Below the pieces are notes generated by a model. It did no database searches and was not told where the DNA came from. It saw only the letters and a list, made by a program, of their open reading frames with translations. Shown here piece after piece: positions 1 to 6,653 of a DNA stretch of 7,763 nucleotides. The stretch is taken from assembly GCA_024403585.1 (NCBI GenBank), contig JAKSRN010000085.1, forward strand, positions 1-7,763. Reading direction: 5' to 3'. Source of the DNA: Lachnospiraceae bacterium (GTDB lineage: Bacteria > Bacillota > Clostridia > Lachnospirales > Lachnospiraceae). Made by a program: the position numbers and the translations under genes. Numbering within the stretch: position 1 is the stretch's first letter; each line of letters starts with the position of its first letter.

Positions 1-1318
1 CAAGGATTGGCTCGAACGCCTGGATACCCAGACGATGCAGTGTAGGTGCACGGTTCAGCATAACCGGATGTTCTTTAATAACATCTTCCAGTACATCCCA
101 TACAGCTGGCTCCAGCTTTTCTACCATCTTCTTAGCATTTTTAATATTATGAGAAGTTCCGTTTGCTACGAGTTCTTTCATAACGAATGGTTTGAAGAGC
201 TCGATTGCCATTTCTTTCGGAAGACCACACTGATAGATTTTCAGTTCAGGTCCTACGACGATTACGGAACGTCCGGAATAGTCAACTCGTTTTCCAAGCA
301 GGTTCTGACGGAAACGTCCGGATTTACCTTTCAGCATATCGGACAGAGATTTCAGTGCTCTGTTTCCAGGACCGGTTACCGGACGTCCACGACGGCCGTT
401 ATCGATCAGGGCATCTACAGCTTCCTGCAGCATACGTTTCTCGTTTCGAACAATGATATCAGGAGCACCAAGCTCCAGAAGTCTTTTCAGACGGTTGTTA
501 CGGTTGATAATTCTTCTGTACAGGTCGTTCAGGTCGGAGGTAGCAAAACGTCCACCATCCAGCTGAACCATAGGACGAAGATCTGGTGGGATAACCGGGA
601 TACATGTCATGATCATCCACTCAGGACGGTTGCCAGACTCACGGAAGGACTCTACAACCTCAAGACGTTTGATGATACGTGCACGCTTCTGACCGGTAGC
701 ACCTTCCAGCTCTGCCTTCAGTTCAGCTGCATCTTTTTCAAGATCGATAGCCTGAAGCAGTTCCAGAATGGACTCAGCACCCATACCTACACGGAAGTTA
801 TTTCCATAAGACTCACGTGCTTCCTGATATTCTCTTTCAGTCAGCACCTGTTTGTACATCAGTCCGGAATCAGCTGCATCAAGTACGATGTAGCTTGCAA
901 AGTAAAGAACTTTTTCCAGAATACGTGGTGATAAGTCAAGGATGAGTCCCATACGAGATGGGATTCCCTTGAAATACCAGATATGAGATACAGGAGCTGC
1001 AAGCTCGATGTGTCCCATACGTTCTCTACGAACAGATGACTTGGTAACTTCTACGCCGCATCGATCGCAGACAACACCTTTATAGCGAATTTTTTTATAC
1101 TTTCCACAATGGCACTCCCAGTCCTTGCTTGGTCCAAAGATGCGCTCGCAGAAGAGACCATCTTTTTCAGGCTTCAAGGTACGGTAGTTGATGGTCTCAG
1201 GTTTTAAGACCTCGCCACGTGACCATTCTCTGATTTTATCAGGGGACGCCAGTCCGATTTTGATGGCATCGAAAGTCATTGGCTGATATGTTTCATTTGC
1301 ATTGGTTGTTTCTGCCAT
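1..1318 (-). CDS. rpoC: DNA-directed RNA polymerase subunit beta' (N-terminal part, cut by window edge)
   Basis: This is the largest subunit of RNA polymerase, which forms the clamp and most of the active site. Only the first 439 residues are present, of roughly 1,200 in the family. The protein begins MAETTNANETYQPMTFDAIK. The N-terminal zinc-binding domain has its four cysteines at residues 69, 71, 84 and 87 (CHCGKY...CDRCGVEV). The clamp segment GHIELAAPVSHIWYFKGIPSR follows, and the switch-2 region GRFRQNLLGKRVDYSGRSVI lies at 334-353. The window cuts off at LNRAPTLHRLGIQAFEP, just before the catalytic NADFDGD motif, so the Mg-binding site is outside. The ATG at 1318 is preceded by an AAAGGGGAAAG ribosome binding site. 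It lies 17 nt after the rpoB stop, so the two genes are cotranscribed. The reading frame is open to the edge, with no sign of damage. Confidence 0.98.
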   Translation of the reverse strand, partial: MAETTNANETYQPMTFDAIKIGLASPDKIREWSRGEVLKPETINYRTLKPEKDGLFCERIFGPSKDWECHCGKYKKIRYKGVVCDRCGVEVTKSSVRRERMGHIELAAPVSHIWYFKGIPSRMGLILDLSPRILEKVLYFASYIVLDAADSGLMYKQVLTEREYQEARESYGNNFRVGMGAESILELLQAIDLEKDAAELKAELEGATGQKRARIIKRLEVVESFRESGNRPEWMIMTCIPVIPPDLRPMVQLDGGRFATSDLNDLYRRIINRNNRLKRLLELGAPDIIVRNEKRMLQEAVDALIDNGRRGRPVTGPGNRALKSLSDMLKGKSGRFRQNLLGKRVDYSGRSVIVVGPELKIYQCGLPKEMAIELFKPFVMKELVANGTSHNIKNAKKMVEKLEPAVWDVLEDVIKEHPVMLNRAPTLHRLGIQAFEPIL

Positions 1319-1335
1319 GTATTCTTTCCCCTTTC

Positions 1336-4300
1336 TTATTCTTCATCATAAGAATCTTCGAATTCCAGTTCATCATCTTCATAATCACTGTCATCGATGT
1401 CATCTTCAATATCCACGAGTTCCTCCCCGGAGAACTCCTGGCGTGTATATCCATGTCTGCCGAAGGATTCCTCATCACGGTTTCCTCTGGAATCTCCCTC
1501 AATTACATGACGAAGATCAGTATCACCATAATCTACGCTCTCCATGATCTCGACCTCAGTCTGATCCTCACGAAGAACTCTTACATCCAGACCAAGGGAC
1601 TGAAGTTCTTTCAGTAATACCTTGAAGGATTCTGGAATTCCTGGCTCAGGAATATTATCACCTTTGATGATTGCTTCATATGTCTTCACACGTCCAACAA
1701 CGTCATCGGACTTAACTGTCAGAATTTCCTGCAGTGTGTAGGAAGCACCATATGCCTCCAGAGCCCAAACCTCCATCTCACCGAAACGCTGTCCACCAAA
1801 CTGAGCTTTACCACCCAGAGGCTGCTGTGTAACGAGAGAGTAAGGACCAGTAGAACGTGCATGGATCTTATCGTCTACCAGATGATGCAGTTTCAGGTAA
1901 TGCATGTGACCGATAGTTACAGCACCGTCGAAATATTCACCGGTACGTCCGTCACGAAGTCTTACTTTTCCATCTCTGGAAATCGGAACACCCTTCCAAA
2001 GAGCTCTGTGAGCTTTGTTCTCATCCAGATACTGCATAACATCAGGAGCAAGTGTATCCTGATATTTCTCGCGGAAATCTTCGAAATCCTCGATATTTAC
2101 ATAATCATTGGCAAGTTCAAGAGTATCCTGAATGTCATTTTCGTTTGCACCATCAAATACAGGAGTTGCAACATTAAATCCGAGTGCTCTTGCAGCAAGA
2201 CTTAAGTGAATCTCCAGGACCTGTCCGATATTCATTCGGGAAGGTACACCCAGTGGGTTCAGTACGATATCCAGTGGACGACCGTTTGGAAGGAATGGCA
2301 TATCTTCTACAGGAAGTACACGGGAAACAACACCCTTGTTACCATGACGACCAGCCATCTTATCACCTACAGAAATCTTACGTTTCTGAGCGATGTAGAT
2401 ACGAACGGACTGGTTTACTCCAGGAGACAGCTCATCGCCGTTCTCTCTGGTAAATACCTTAGCGTCTACGATGATACCGTATTCACCATGAGGTACTTTC
2501 AGGGAAGTATCACGAACTTCACGTGCTTTCTCACCAAAGATTGCACGAAGCAGACGCTCTTCTGCGGTCAGCTCGGTCTCTCCCTTAGGAGTTACTTTAC
2601 CAACAAGGATATCTCCGGCACGAACTTCTGCACCGATACGGATGATACCACGCTCATCCAGATCTTTCAGTGCGTCATCTCCGACACCAGGAACATCTCT
2701 GGTAATCTCTTCCGGTCCAAGCTTGGTATCACGGGCTTCTGCCTCGTATTCCTCGATATGAACGGAAGTATATACATCATCCATAACCAGACGCTCGCTC
2801 AGAAGAACTGCATCCTCGTAGTTATAACCTTCCCAGGTCATAAATCCGATCAGTGGGTTCTTTCCAAGTGCCAGCTCACCATTTGCGGTGGAAGGACCAT
2901 CTGCGATAACCTGTCCTGCCTCTACATGCTCACCCTGGAACACGATTGGTTTCTGGTTATAGCAGTTGCTCTGGTTACTTCTTAAGAATTTTGTCAGATG
3001 GTATTCATCTGTGGTTCCATCATCGTTCTTCATGCTGATATCAGTAGAAGTAGAACGAAGGATAGTTCCTGCTTTCTTCGCAACTACACATACACCGGAG
3101 TCAACTGCAGTCTTGGTTTCCATACCAGTACCTACTACAGGTGCTTCTGTGGTCAGAAGCGGTACGGCCTGACGCTGCATGTTGGATCCCATCAGCGCAC
3201 GGTTCGCGTCGTCGTTCTGAAGGAAAGGAATCAGGGCTGTAGCTACGGAGAACACCATCTTAGGAGATACGTCCATGTAATCAAACATGCGTTTCTCATA
3301 TTCCTGTGTCTCTTCGCGGAAACGACCGGATACATTTCTACGAACAAAATGTCCTTCTGCATCCAGCTGCTCGTTCGCCTGAGCTACATGGTAGTTATCC
3401 TCTTCATCTGCAGTCATGTAAACAACTTCTTCTGTTACACGCGGATTAGAAGGATCAGTTACTTTATCAATCTTTCTGTACGGAGCCTCTACGAAACCAT
3501 ACTGGTTGATTCTTGCATAAGATGCAAGAGAGTTGATCAGACCGATGTTTGGTCCCTCAGGAGTCTCAATAGGACACATACGACCGTAGTGGGAGTAGTG
3601 TACGTCTCGAACCTCGAATCCGGCTCTGTCTCGGGAAAGACCGCCAGGTCCCAGTGCAGAAAGACGTCTCTTATGAGTCAGCTCACCAAGAGGGTTGTTC
3701 TGATCCATGAACTGTGACAGCTGAGAGGATCCGAAGAACTCTTTCACTGCTGCAGTTACCGGTTTGATATTGATAAGGGACTGTGGAGATACACTCTCTA
3801 AGTCCTGAGTGGTCATTCTTTCACGTACGACTCTTTCCAGACGGGACAGACCGATACGATACTGGTTCTGAAGAAGTTCTCCTACAGAACGGATACGACG
3901 GTTGCCCAGGTGGTCGATGTCGTCATCATTTCCAATACCATATTCCAGATGCATATTGTAGTTGATGGAAGCCAGAATGTCTTCTCTTGTAATATGCTTC
4001 GGAATCAGGTCATGGATATCTCTCTTGATTGCAGCCTTGATATCATCCAGATCGGTATTCTCTTCCAGAATCTTTTCAAGAACAGGATAATATACTAATT
4101 CTGTAACACCAAGAGATCTTGGGTCGCATTCCAGATCTACCCACTCGGTAATGTCTACCATACGGCTGGAAAGAACCTTGATATTTCTTTCCTCGCCCTG
4201 CATCCATACATATGGAGCAGCGGAGTTCTGAATTGCATCTGCGATTTCTCTGGTTACTACTTTTCCTGCTTCTGCAACGATTTCGCCTGTAGCCGGATTT

Positions 4301-5196
4301 ACTACAGACTCAGCAAGCTTGTGTCCAACAAGTCGTTTGTTGAAGTGAAGCTTCTTATTAAATTTATAACGTCCAACTTTTGCAAGGTCATATCTTCTTG
4401 GATCAAAGAACATGGCCATGATCAGGCTCTCTGCGCTTTCTACTGCCAGAGGCTCACCCGGACGAATTTTCTTATATAACTCTAAAAGACCTTCCTGATA
4501 GTTGGTAGAAGTGTCTTTCGCAAAGCTGGCAAGGATCTTTGGTTCTTCACCAAAAGTCTCTACGATTTCTGCATTGGATCCGATACCAAGAGCACGGATC
4601 AGAACAGTGATCGGAACCTTTCTGGTTCTGTCCACACGTACATAGAATACGTCGTTGGAATCAGTTTCATACTCCAGCCATGCACCTCTGTTAGGGATTA
4701 CGGTACTGGAGAAAAGTCTTTTACCAAGCTTATCGTGCGCGATCGCATAATAGATTCCAGGGGAACGTACTAACTGACTTACAATAACACGTTCTGCGCC
4801 ATTGATTACGAACGTACCCGTCGCTGTCATCAAAGGCAAGTCACCCATGAATATCTCGTGTTCTTTTATATCACCCGTCTCTTTGTTGATAAGTCTTACT
4901 CTTACCTTCAAAGGAGCGGCGTAAGTTACGTCACGTTCTTTACACTGAGCGATGTTGTATTTTGCATCCTTCTCGTCAAATGTAAAGTCGATGAATTCCA
5001 GACTGAGCTTACCACTGTAGTCTGTGATTGGAGAAATATCATCAAATACTTCTTTTAATCCCTCGTCAAGAAACCACTGGTAGGAATCTTTCTGGACCTC
5101 GATCAGGTTTGGCATCTCCAGGACTTCTTTTTGTCTCTGGTAGCTCATACGCATGCTTTTTCCAGTTTTTACAGAACGAATTCTGTTTTTTTCCAT
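1336..5196 (-). CDS. rpoB: DNA-directed RNA polymerase subunit beta
   Basis: This is the complete beta subunit, 1,286 residues from the chosen start. Visible landmarks are an N-terminal MPNLIEVQKDSYQWFLDEGL, the fork and rifampicin pocket FFGSSQLSQFMDQNNPL from residue 487, and MCPIETPEGPNIGLINSLASY. Further on come GYNYEDA with E794 and D795, and GDKMAGRHGNKG with the active-site lysines K946 and K954. The C-terminal clamp segment includes GGQRFGEMEVWALEAYGASY. The last 78 residues (1209-1286) are a low-complexity tail ending in a strongly acidic stretch. An in-frame ATG at 5229 would add 11 residues but has no ribosome binding site. The ATG at 5196 has AGGGGTG 8 nt upstream, and it gives an N-terminus about as long as that of Bacillus subtilis RpoB. 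The gene has its own promoter and is followed 17 nt later by rpoC. All positions equivalent to common rifampicin-resistance sites carry the sensitive residue. Confidence 0.98.
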   Translation of the reverse strand: MEKNRIRSVKTGKSMRMSYQRQKEVLEMPNLIEVQKDSYQWFLDEGLKEVFDDISPITDYSGKLSLEFIDFTFDEKDAKYNIAQCKERDVTYAAPLKVRVRLINKETGDIKEHEIFMGDLPLMTATGTFVINGAERVIVSQLVRSPGIYYAIAHDKLGKRLFSSTVIPNRGAWLEYETDSNDVFYVRVDRTRKVPITVLIRALGIGSNAEIVETFGEEPKILASFAKDTSTNYQEGLLELYKKIRPGEPLAVESAESLIMAMFFDPRRYDLAKVGRYKFNKKLHFNKRLVGHKLAESVVNPATGEIVAEAGKVVTREIADAIQNSAAPYVWMQGEERNIKVLSSRMVDITEWVDLECDPRSLGVTELVYYPVLEKILEENTDLDDIKAAIKRDIHDLIPKHITREDILASINYNMHLEYGIGNDDDIDHLGNRRIRSVGELLQNQYRIGLSRLERVVRERMTTQDLESVSPQSLINIKPVTAAVKEFFGSSQLSQFMDQNNPLGELTHKRRLSALGPGGLSRDRAGFEVRDVHYSHYGRMCPIETPEGPNIGLINSLASYARINQYGFVEAPYRKIDKVTDPSNPRVTEEVVYMTADEEDNYHVAQANEQLDAEGHFVRRNVSGRFREETQEYEKRMFDYMDVSPKMVFSVATALIPFLQNDDANRALMGSNMQRQAVPLLTTEAPVVGTGMETKTAVDSGVCVVAKKAGTILRSTSTDISMKNDDGTTDEYHLTKFLRSNQSNCYNQKPIVFQGEHVEAGQVIADGPSTANGELALGKNPLIGFMTWEGYNYEDAVLLSERLVMDDVYTSVHIEEYEAEARDTKLGPEEITRDVPGVGDDALKDLDERGIIRIGAEVRAGDILVGKVTPKGETELTAEERLLRAIFGEKAREVRDTSLKVPHGEYGIIVDAKVFTRENGDELSPGVNQSVRIYIAQKRKISVGDKMAGRHGNKGVVSRVLPVEDMPFLPNGRPLDIVLNPLGVPSRMNIGQVLEIHLSLAARALGFNVATPVFDGANENDIQDTLELANDYVNIEDFEDFREKYQDTLAPDVMQYLDENKAHRALWKGVPISRDGKVRLRDGRTGEYFDGAVTIGHMHYLKLHHLVDDKIHARSTGPYSLVTQQPLGGKAQFGGQRFGEMEVWALEAYGASYTLQEILTVKSDDVVGRVKTYEAIIKGDNIPEPGIPESFKVLLKELQSLGLDVRVLREDQTEVEIMESVDYGDTDLRHVIEGDSRGNRDEESFGRHGYTRQEFSGEELVDIEDDIDDSDYEDDELEFEDSYDEE

Positions 5197-5204
5197 TGAC
5201 GTTT

Positions 5205-5211
5205 CACCCCT
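5205..5211 (-). promoter_or_regulatory. Ribosome binding site that fixes the rpoB start
   Basis: The minus strand reads AGGGGTG followed by 8 nt and then ATG at 5196. The alternative in-frame ATG at 5229 is preceded by CGTGCAGTA, which has no Shine-Dalgarno match. This decides the start in favour of 5196. Confidence 0.8.
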
Positions 5212-5293
5212 GTTTATATTTTTATTCATTACTGCACGACATTGTTACTATTTCATATATTTGGACATAGAATGTCAGAATATAGCATCCCTT

Positions 5294-5322
5294 AGTGTAC
5301 CATACTCTTTCATCCTTGTCAA
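5294..5322 (-). promoter_or_regulatory. Promoter of rpoBC with upstream A/T element
   Basis: On the minus strand a perfect -35 TTGACA (5317-5322) is separated by 17 nt from TACACT (5294-5299). A TG one base upstream of the -10 box makes it an extended -10. Transcription should begin near 5287-5289, leaving an untranslated leader of about 90 nt. Immediately upstream of the -35, 28 consecutive bases (5323-5350) are A or T, which fits an UP element bound by the RNA polymerase alpha C-terminal domains. The promoter lies downstream of the rplL terminator, so it would drive rpoB and rpoC independently of rplJL. The boxes are seen directly; the activity is inferred. Confidence 0.8.
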
Positions 5323-5352
5323 ATATATTTTTTAAAATTAAAATTTTTTTGT

Positions 5353-5384
5353 CTTATAACGGGTACTCCCCAGTCCTCTTATAA
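5353..5384. repeat. Short dyad with TTATAA ends between the rplL terminator and the rpoB promoter
   Basis: CTTATAA occurs twice on the plus strand (5353-5359 and 5378-5384), with starts 25 bp apart. Because TTATAA is self-complementary, the two copies also form an inverted repeat around a GC-rich core. On the minus strand that core can fold as GG, ACT, a GGGG loop, AGT, a bulged A, then CC. It lies about 65 to 97 bp upstream of the predicted rpoB start site. It may be a protein-binding site, a read-through RNA fold or chance; the sequence alone does not decide. Confidence 0.3.
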
Positions 5385-5425
5385 AACAAAAAACCCATGA
5401 ATACCTGGAATCAAGTATTCATGGG
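5383..5425 (-). terminator. Rho-independent terminator after rplL
   Basis: The minus strand shows a stem with arms CCCATGAATACTTG and CAGGTATTCATGGG, 14 pairs with one T-G wobble, around the loop ATTC. TTTTTTGTTTT follows directly. It starts 17 nt past the rplL stop codon and should end the rplJ-rplL transcript efficiently, separating it from rpoBC. Confidence 0.93.
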
Positions 5426-5442
5426 CAAATAATTCAGGCAAA

Positions 5443-5811
5443 TTATTTAAGAGTAACTTTAGCGCCTTCAGCTTCAAGTTTAGCTTTAACATCTTCAGCT
5501 TCTGCTTTAGATACAGCTTCTTTAACTTTGCTTGGAGCTCCGTCAACAACAGCTTTAGCTTCTTTCAGGCCAAGACCGGTAAGCTCACGAACTACTTTGA
5601 TAACTTTAACTTTGTTTGGTCCAACTTCGGTAAGTTCTACGTCGAACTCATCTTTCTCTTCTTCCTGTGGAGCTGCTGGTCCAGCTACAACAACGCCTGC
5701 TGCTGCGGATACACCAAACTCTTCCTCACAAGCTTTTACAAGATCATTTAACTCTAATACAGATAACTCTTTGATAGCTGCAATAAATTCTGCGGTTGTT
5801 AATTTTGCCAT
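5443..5811 (-). CDS. rplL: Large ribosomal subunit protein bL12 (L7/L12)
   Basis: This protein forms the flexible ribosomal stalk. Dimers bind the C-terminal helix of L10 and recruit translation factor GTPases. It has 122 residues, the normal family length. The N-terminal dimerisation domain is at about 1-34 (MAKLTTAEFIAAIKELSVLE onward). The Ala/Gly/Pro-rich hinge is at about 35-53. The globular C-terminal domain runs from about 54 to 122 and includes the signature GLGLKEAKAVVD (79-90), which contacts elongation factors. The ATG at 5811 has a strong GGAGGG site 8 nt upstream. It is the second gene of the rplJ-rplL unit, 106 nt after the rplJ stop, and ends just before a strong terminator. 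The gap to rplJ contains two small hairpins and no recognisable promoter, so expression should depend on the rplJ promoter and leader. Confidence 0.98.
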   Translation of the reverse strand: MAKLTTAEFIAAIKELSVLELNDLVKACEEEFGVSAAAGVVVAGPAAPQEEEKDEFDVELTEVGPNKVKVIKVVRELTGLGLKEAKAVVDGAPSKVKEAVSKAEAEDVKAKLEAEGAKVTLK

Positions 5812-5847
5812 TTTAATTTCCCTCCATTAAAAATTTTATGATATTAT

Positions 5848-5884
5848 GGATCCTTCCCGAATCCGTTCTCAGTCCCTGTGGACT
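5848..5884 (-). other. Two tandem hairpins in the rplJ-rplL intercistronic region
   Basis: In the mRNA the first hairpin is AGTCC-ACAG-GGACT (5871-5884). The second, nearer rplL, is GGATTC-GGGAA-GGATCC (5848-5864), with 6 pairs including one G-U. Neither has a U-tract, so they are not terminators. They lie about 22 nt upstream of the rplL ribosome binding site. They could affect mRNA processing or the relative translation of L12; that role is inferred and unproven. Confidence 0.4.
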
Positions 5885-5917
5885 ACTGGAATTTCTTCCT
5901 AAAATGCAAAGACGAAA

Positions 5918-6433
5918 TTATGCCTCTGCTGGTGCCTCAGCTGCGCCTTCGCTATCTTTCTCTGCGATCTGTTTAATAACACGAGCAAAGTTTGCGATAG
6001 GAGACTGCATACTTCCAAGGAGTCTTCCAAGAAGTACTTCTCTGGATGGAATCTCGGAAAGTGCCTGAGTAGCTGCTGTATCATTGTAGTTACCTTCTAC
6101 AACAGATGCAACAAGTTCAAGTTTTGGATATTTCTTAGCGAATTCAGCAAGAATTCTGGCTGGTGCAGTAGCATCAGTAGCGGAAACTGCAAGAGCGTTT
6201 GTTCCGTCAAGATGTTTGCAGAGTTCTTCACATGGAGTACCTGCAAATGCACGTTTCATCATAGTGTTTTTGTAAACTTTGTAATGAACACCAGCTTCTC
6301 TTAATTCCTTACGCATGATGGTATCCTGCTCAACAGTAAGACCACTGTAGTTAGCGATCAGGACGCACTCTGCATCTTTGATCACGTTAGAAATCTCCTC
6401 TACGATTGGCTGTTTCAGTTCAACTTTTGCCAT
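5918..6433 (-). CDS. rplJ: Large ribosomal subunit protein uL10
   Basis: L10 anchors the L7/L12 stalk to 23S rRNA near the GTPase-associated centre. In many bacteria the L10-L12 complex also represses its own operon by binding the mRNA leader. The protein has 171 residues, typical for the family. The rRNA-binding N-terminal domain includes VLIANYSGLTVEQ and the basic YKVYKNTMMKRAF segment. The C-terminal helix (about 135-162, REVLLGRLLGSMQSPIANF onward) is where L12 dimers dock. The last residues are a short Glu/Ala-rich tail. The ATG at 6433 has a near-perfect AAGGAGGTG site 8 nt upstream. It is the first gene of its unit, behind a 168-nt leader with an L10-binding fold and an attenuator. 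rplL follows. The usual upstream neighbours rplK and rplA are absent here. Confidence 0.98.
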   Translation of the reverse strand: MAKVELKQPIVEEISNVIKDAECVLIANYSGLTVEQDTIMRKELREAGVHYKVYKNTMMKRAFAGTPCEELCKHLDGTNALAVSATDATAPARILAEFAKKYPKLELVASVVEGNYNDTAATQALSEIPSREVLLGRLLGSMQSPIANFARVIKQIAEKDSEGAAEAPAEA

Positions 6434-6479
6434 GAATGGTACACCTCCTTATAGATTTTGATATACCGCCGTCAATGAG

Positions 6480-6514
6480 AAAAAATAAAAGCCTCGCTGT
6501 AGACAGCAAGGCTT
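6480..6514 (-). terminator. Attenuator terminator in the rplJ leader
   Basis: In the leader RNA the arms AAGCCTTGCTG and CAGCGAGGCTT form 11 pairs with one G-U around a TCTA loop, followed by TTATTTTTT. This lies between the promoter and rplJ, so it should stop transcription early when L10-L12 is in excess. Its 5' arm and loop (6501-6510) can instead pair with the L10-binding region of the leader, giving a plausible antiterminator. Confidence 0.9.
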
Positions 6515-6601
6515 AGATAGATCCTGTTTGTAGAATACTAAGTCCTCGGTAGGCGTTTTAAACCTTATGCCATACGGCACCTACTGTCTTCGGCAGCGTT
6601 C
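6515..6601 (-). ncRNA. L10 leader (autoregulatory cis-acting mRNA element)
   Basis: The leader contains the conserved blocks of the L10 leader family: GAAGACAGTAGG near the 5' end and CCTACCGAGG downstream. They form the stem GTAGGTG (6579-6585) with CGCCTAC (6550-6556), 7 pairs with one U-G. A small inner hairpin GCC-GTAT-GGC sits within it. In Bacillus subtilis this element binds the L10(L12)4 complex and controls a downstream terminator. The same arrangement, with a terminator at 6480-6514, is seen here. Recognition rests on the conserved blocks and position; no covariance model was run. Confidence 0.87.
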
Positions 6602-6607
6602 TTTAAT

Positions 6608-6636
6608 ACATTATCACATTCAGCATTCAATGTCAA
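6608..6636 (-). promoter_or_regulatory. Promoter of rplJL with phased A-tracts
   Basis: The minus strand has a perfect -35 TTGACA (6631-6636), a 17-nt spacer and TAATGT (6608-6613). TG one base upstream of the -10 makes it extended. The start site is predicted at G6601. Upstream lie two A-tracts, six A at 6640-6645 and seven A at 6649-6655, centred about 10 bp apart. Those centres are near -42 and -51, where UP elements sit. The upstream A-tract overlaps the stop codon of the preceding acetyltransferase gene. Confidence 0.87.
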
Positions 6637-6653
6637 GGATTTTTTCTGTTTTT

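Noticed and set aside
35..931. A 298-codon plus-strand open frame opposite rpoC
   Set aside because: It lies wholly antisense to strongly conserved rpoC codons, has no ribosome binding site or recognisable domain, and its composition reflects the complement of rpoC.
2206..3717. Long plus-strand open frames opposite rpoB (2206-2985 and 2998-3717)
   Set aside because: They are antisense shadows of conserved rpoB sequence with no recognisable protein features or start signals.
5197..5229. An 11-residue N-terminal extension of RpoB from the ATG at 5229
   Set aside because: There is no ribosome binding site for it, and its codons contain the AGGGGTG site used by the ATG at 5196.
5830..5848. A private rplL promoter based on TAATAT in the rplJ-rplL gap
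   Set aside because: The bases 17 nt upstream do not resemble a -35 box, and the gap is better explained as intercistronic RNA.
6452..6477. Possible promoter TTGACG with TATAAG 16 nt downstream, just before rplJ
   Set aside because: The would-be start site falls at the rplJ ribosome binding site, leaving no usable leader, and the -10 box overlaps that site.
6570..6578. A three-codon leader peptide ATG-GCA-TAA inside the L10 leader
   Set aside because: It is too short, has no ribosome binding site, and falls in the conserved RNA fold.
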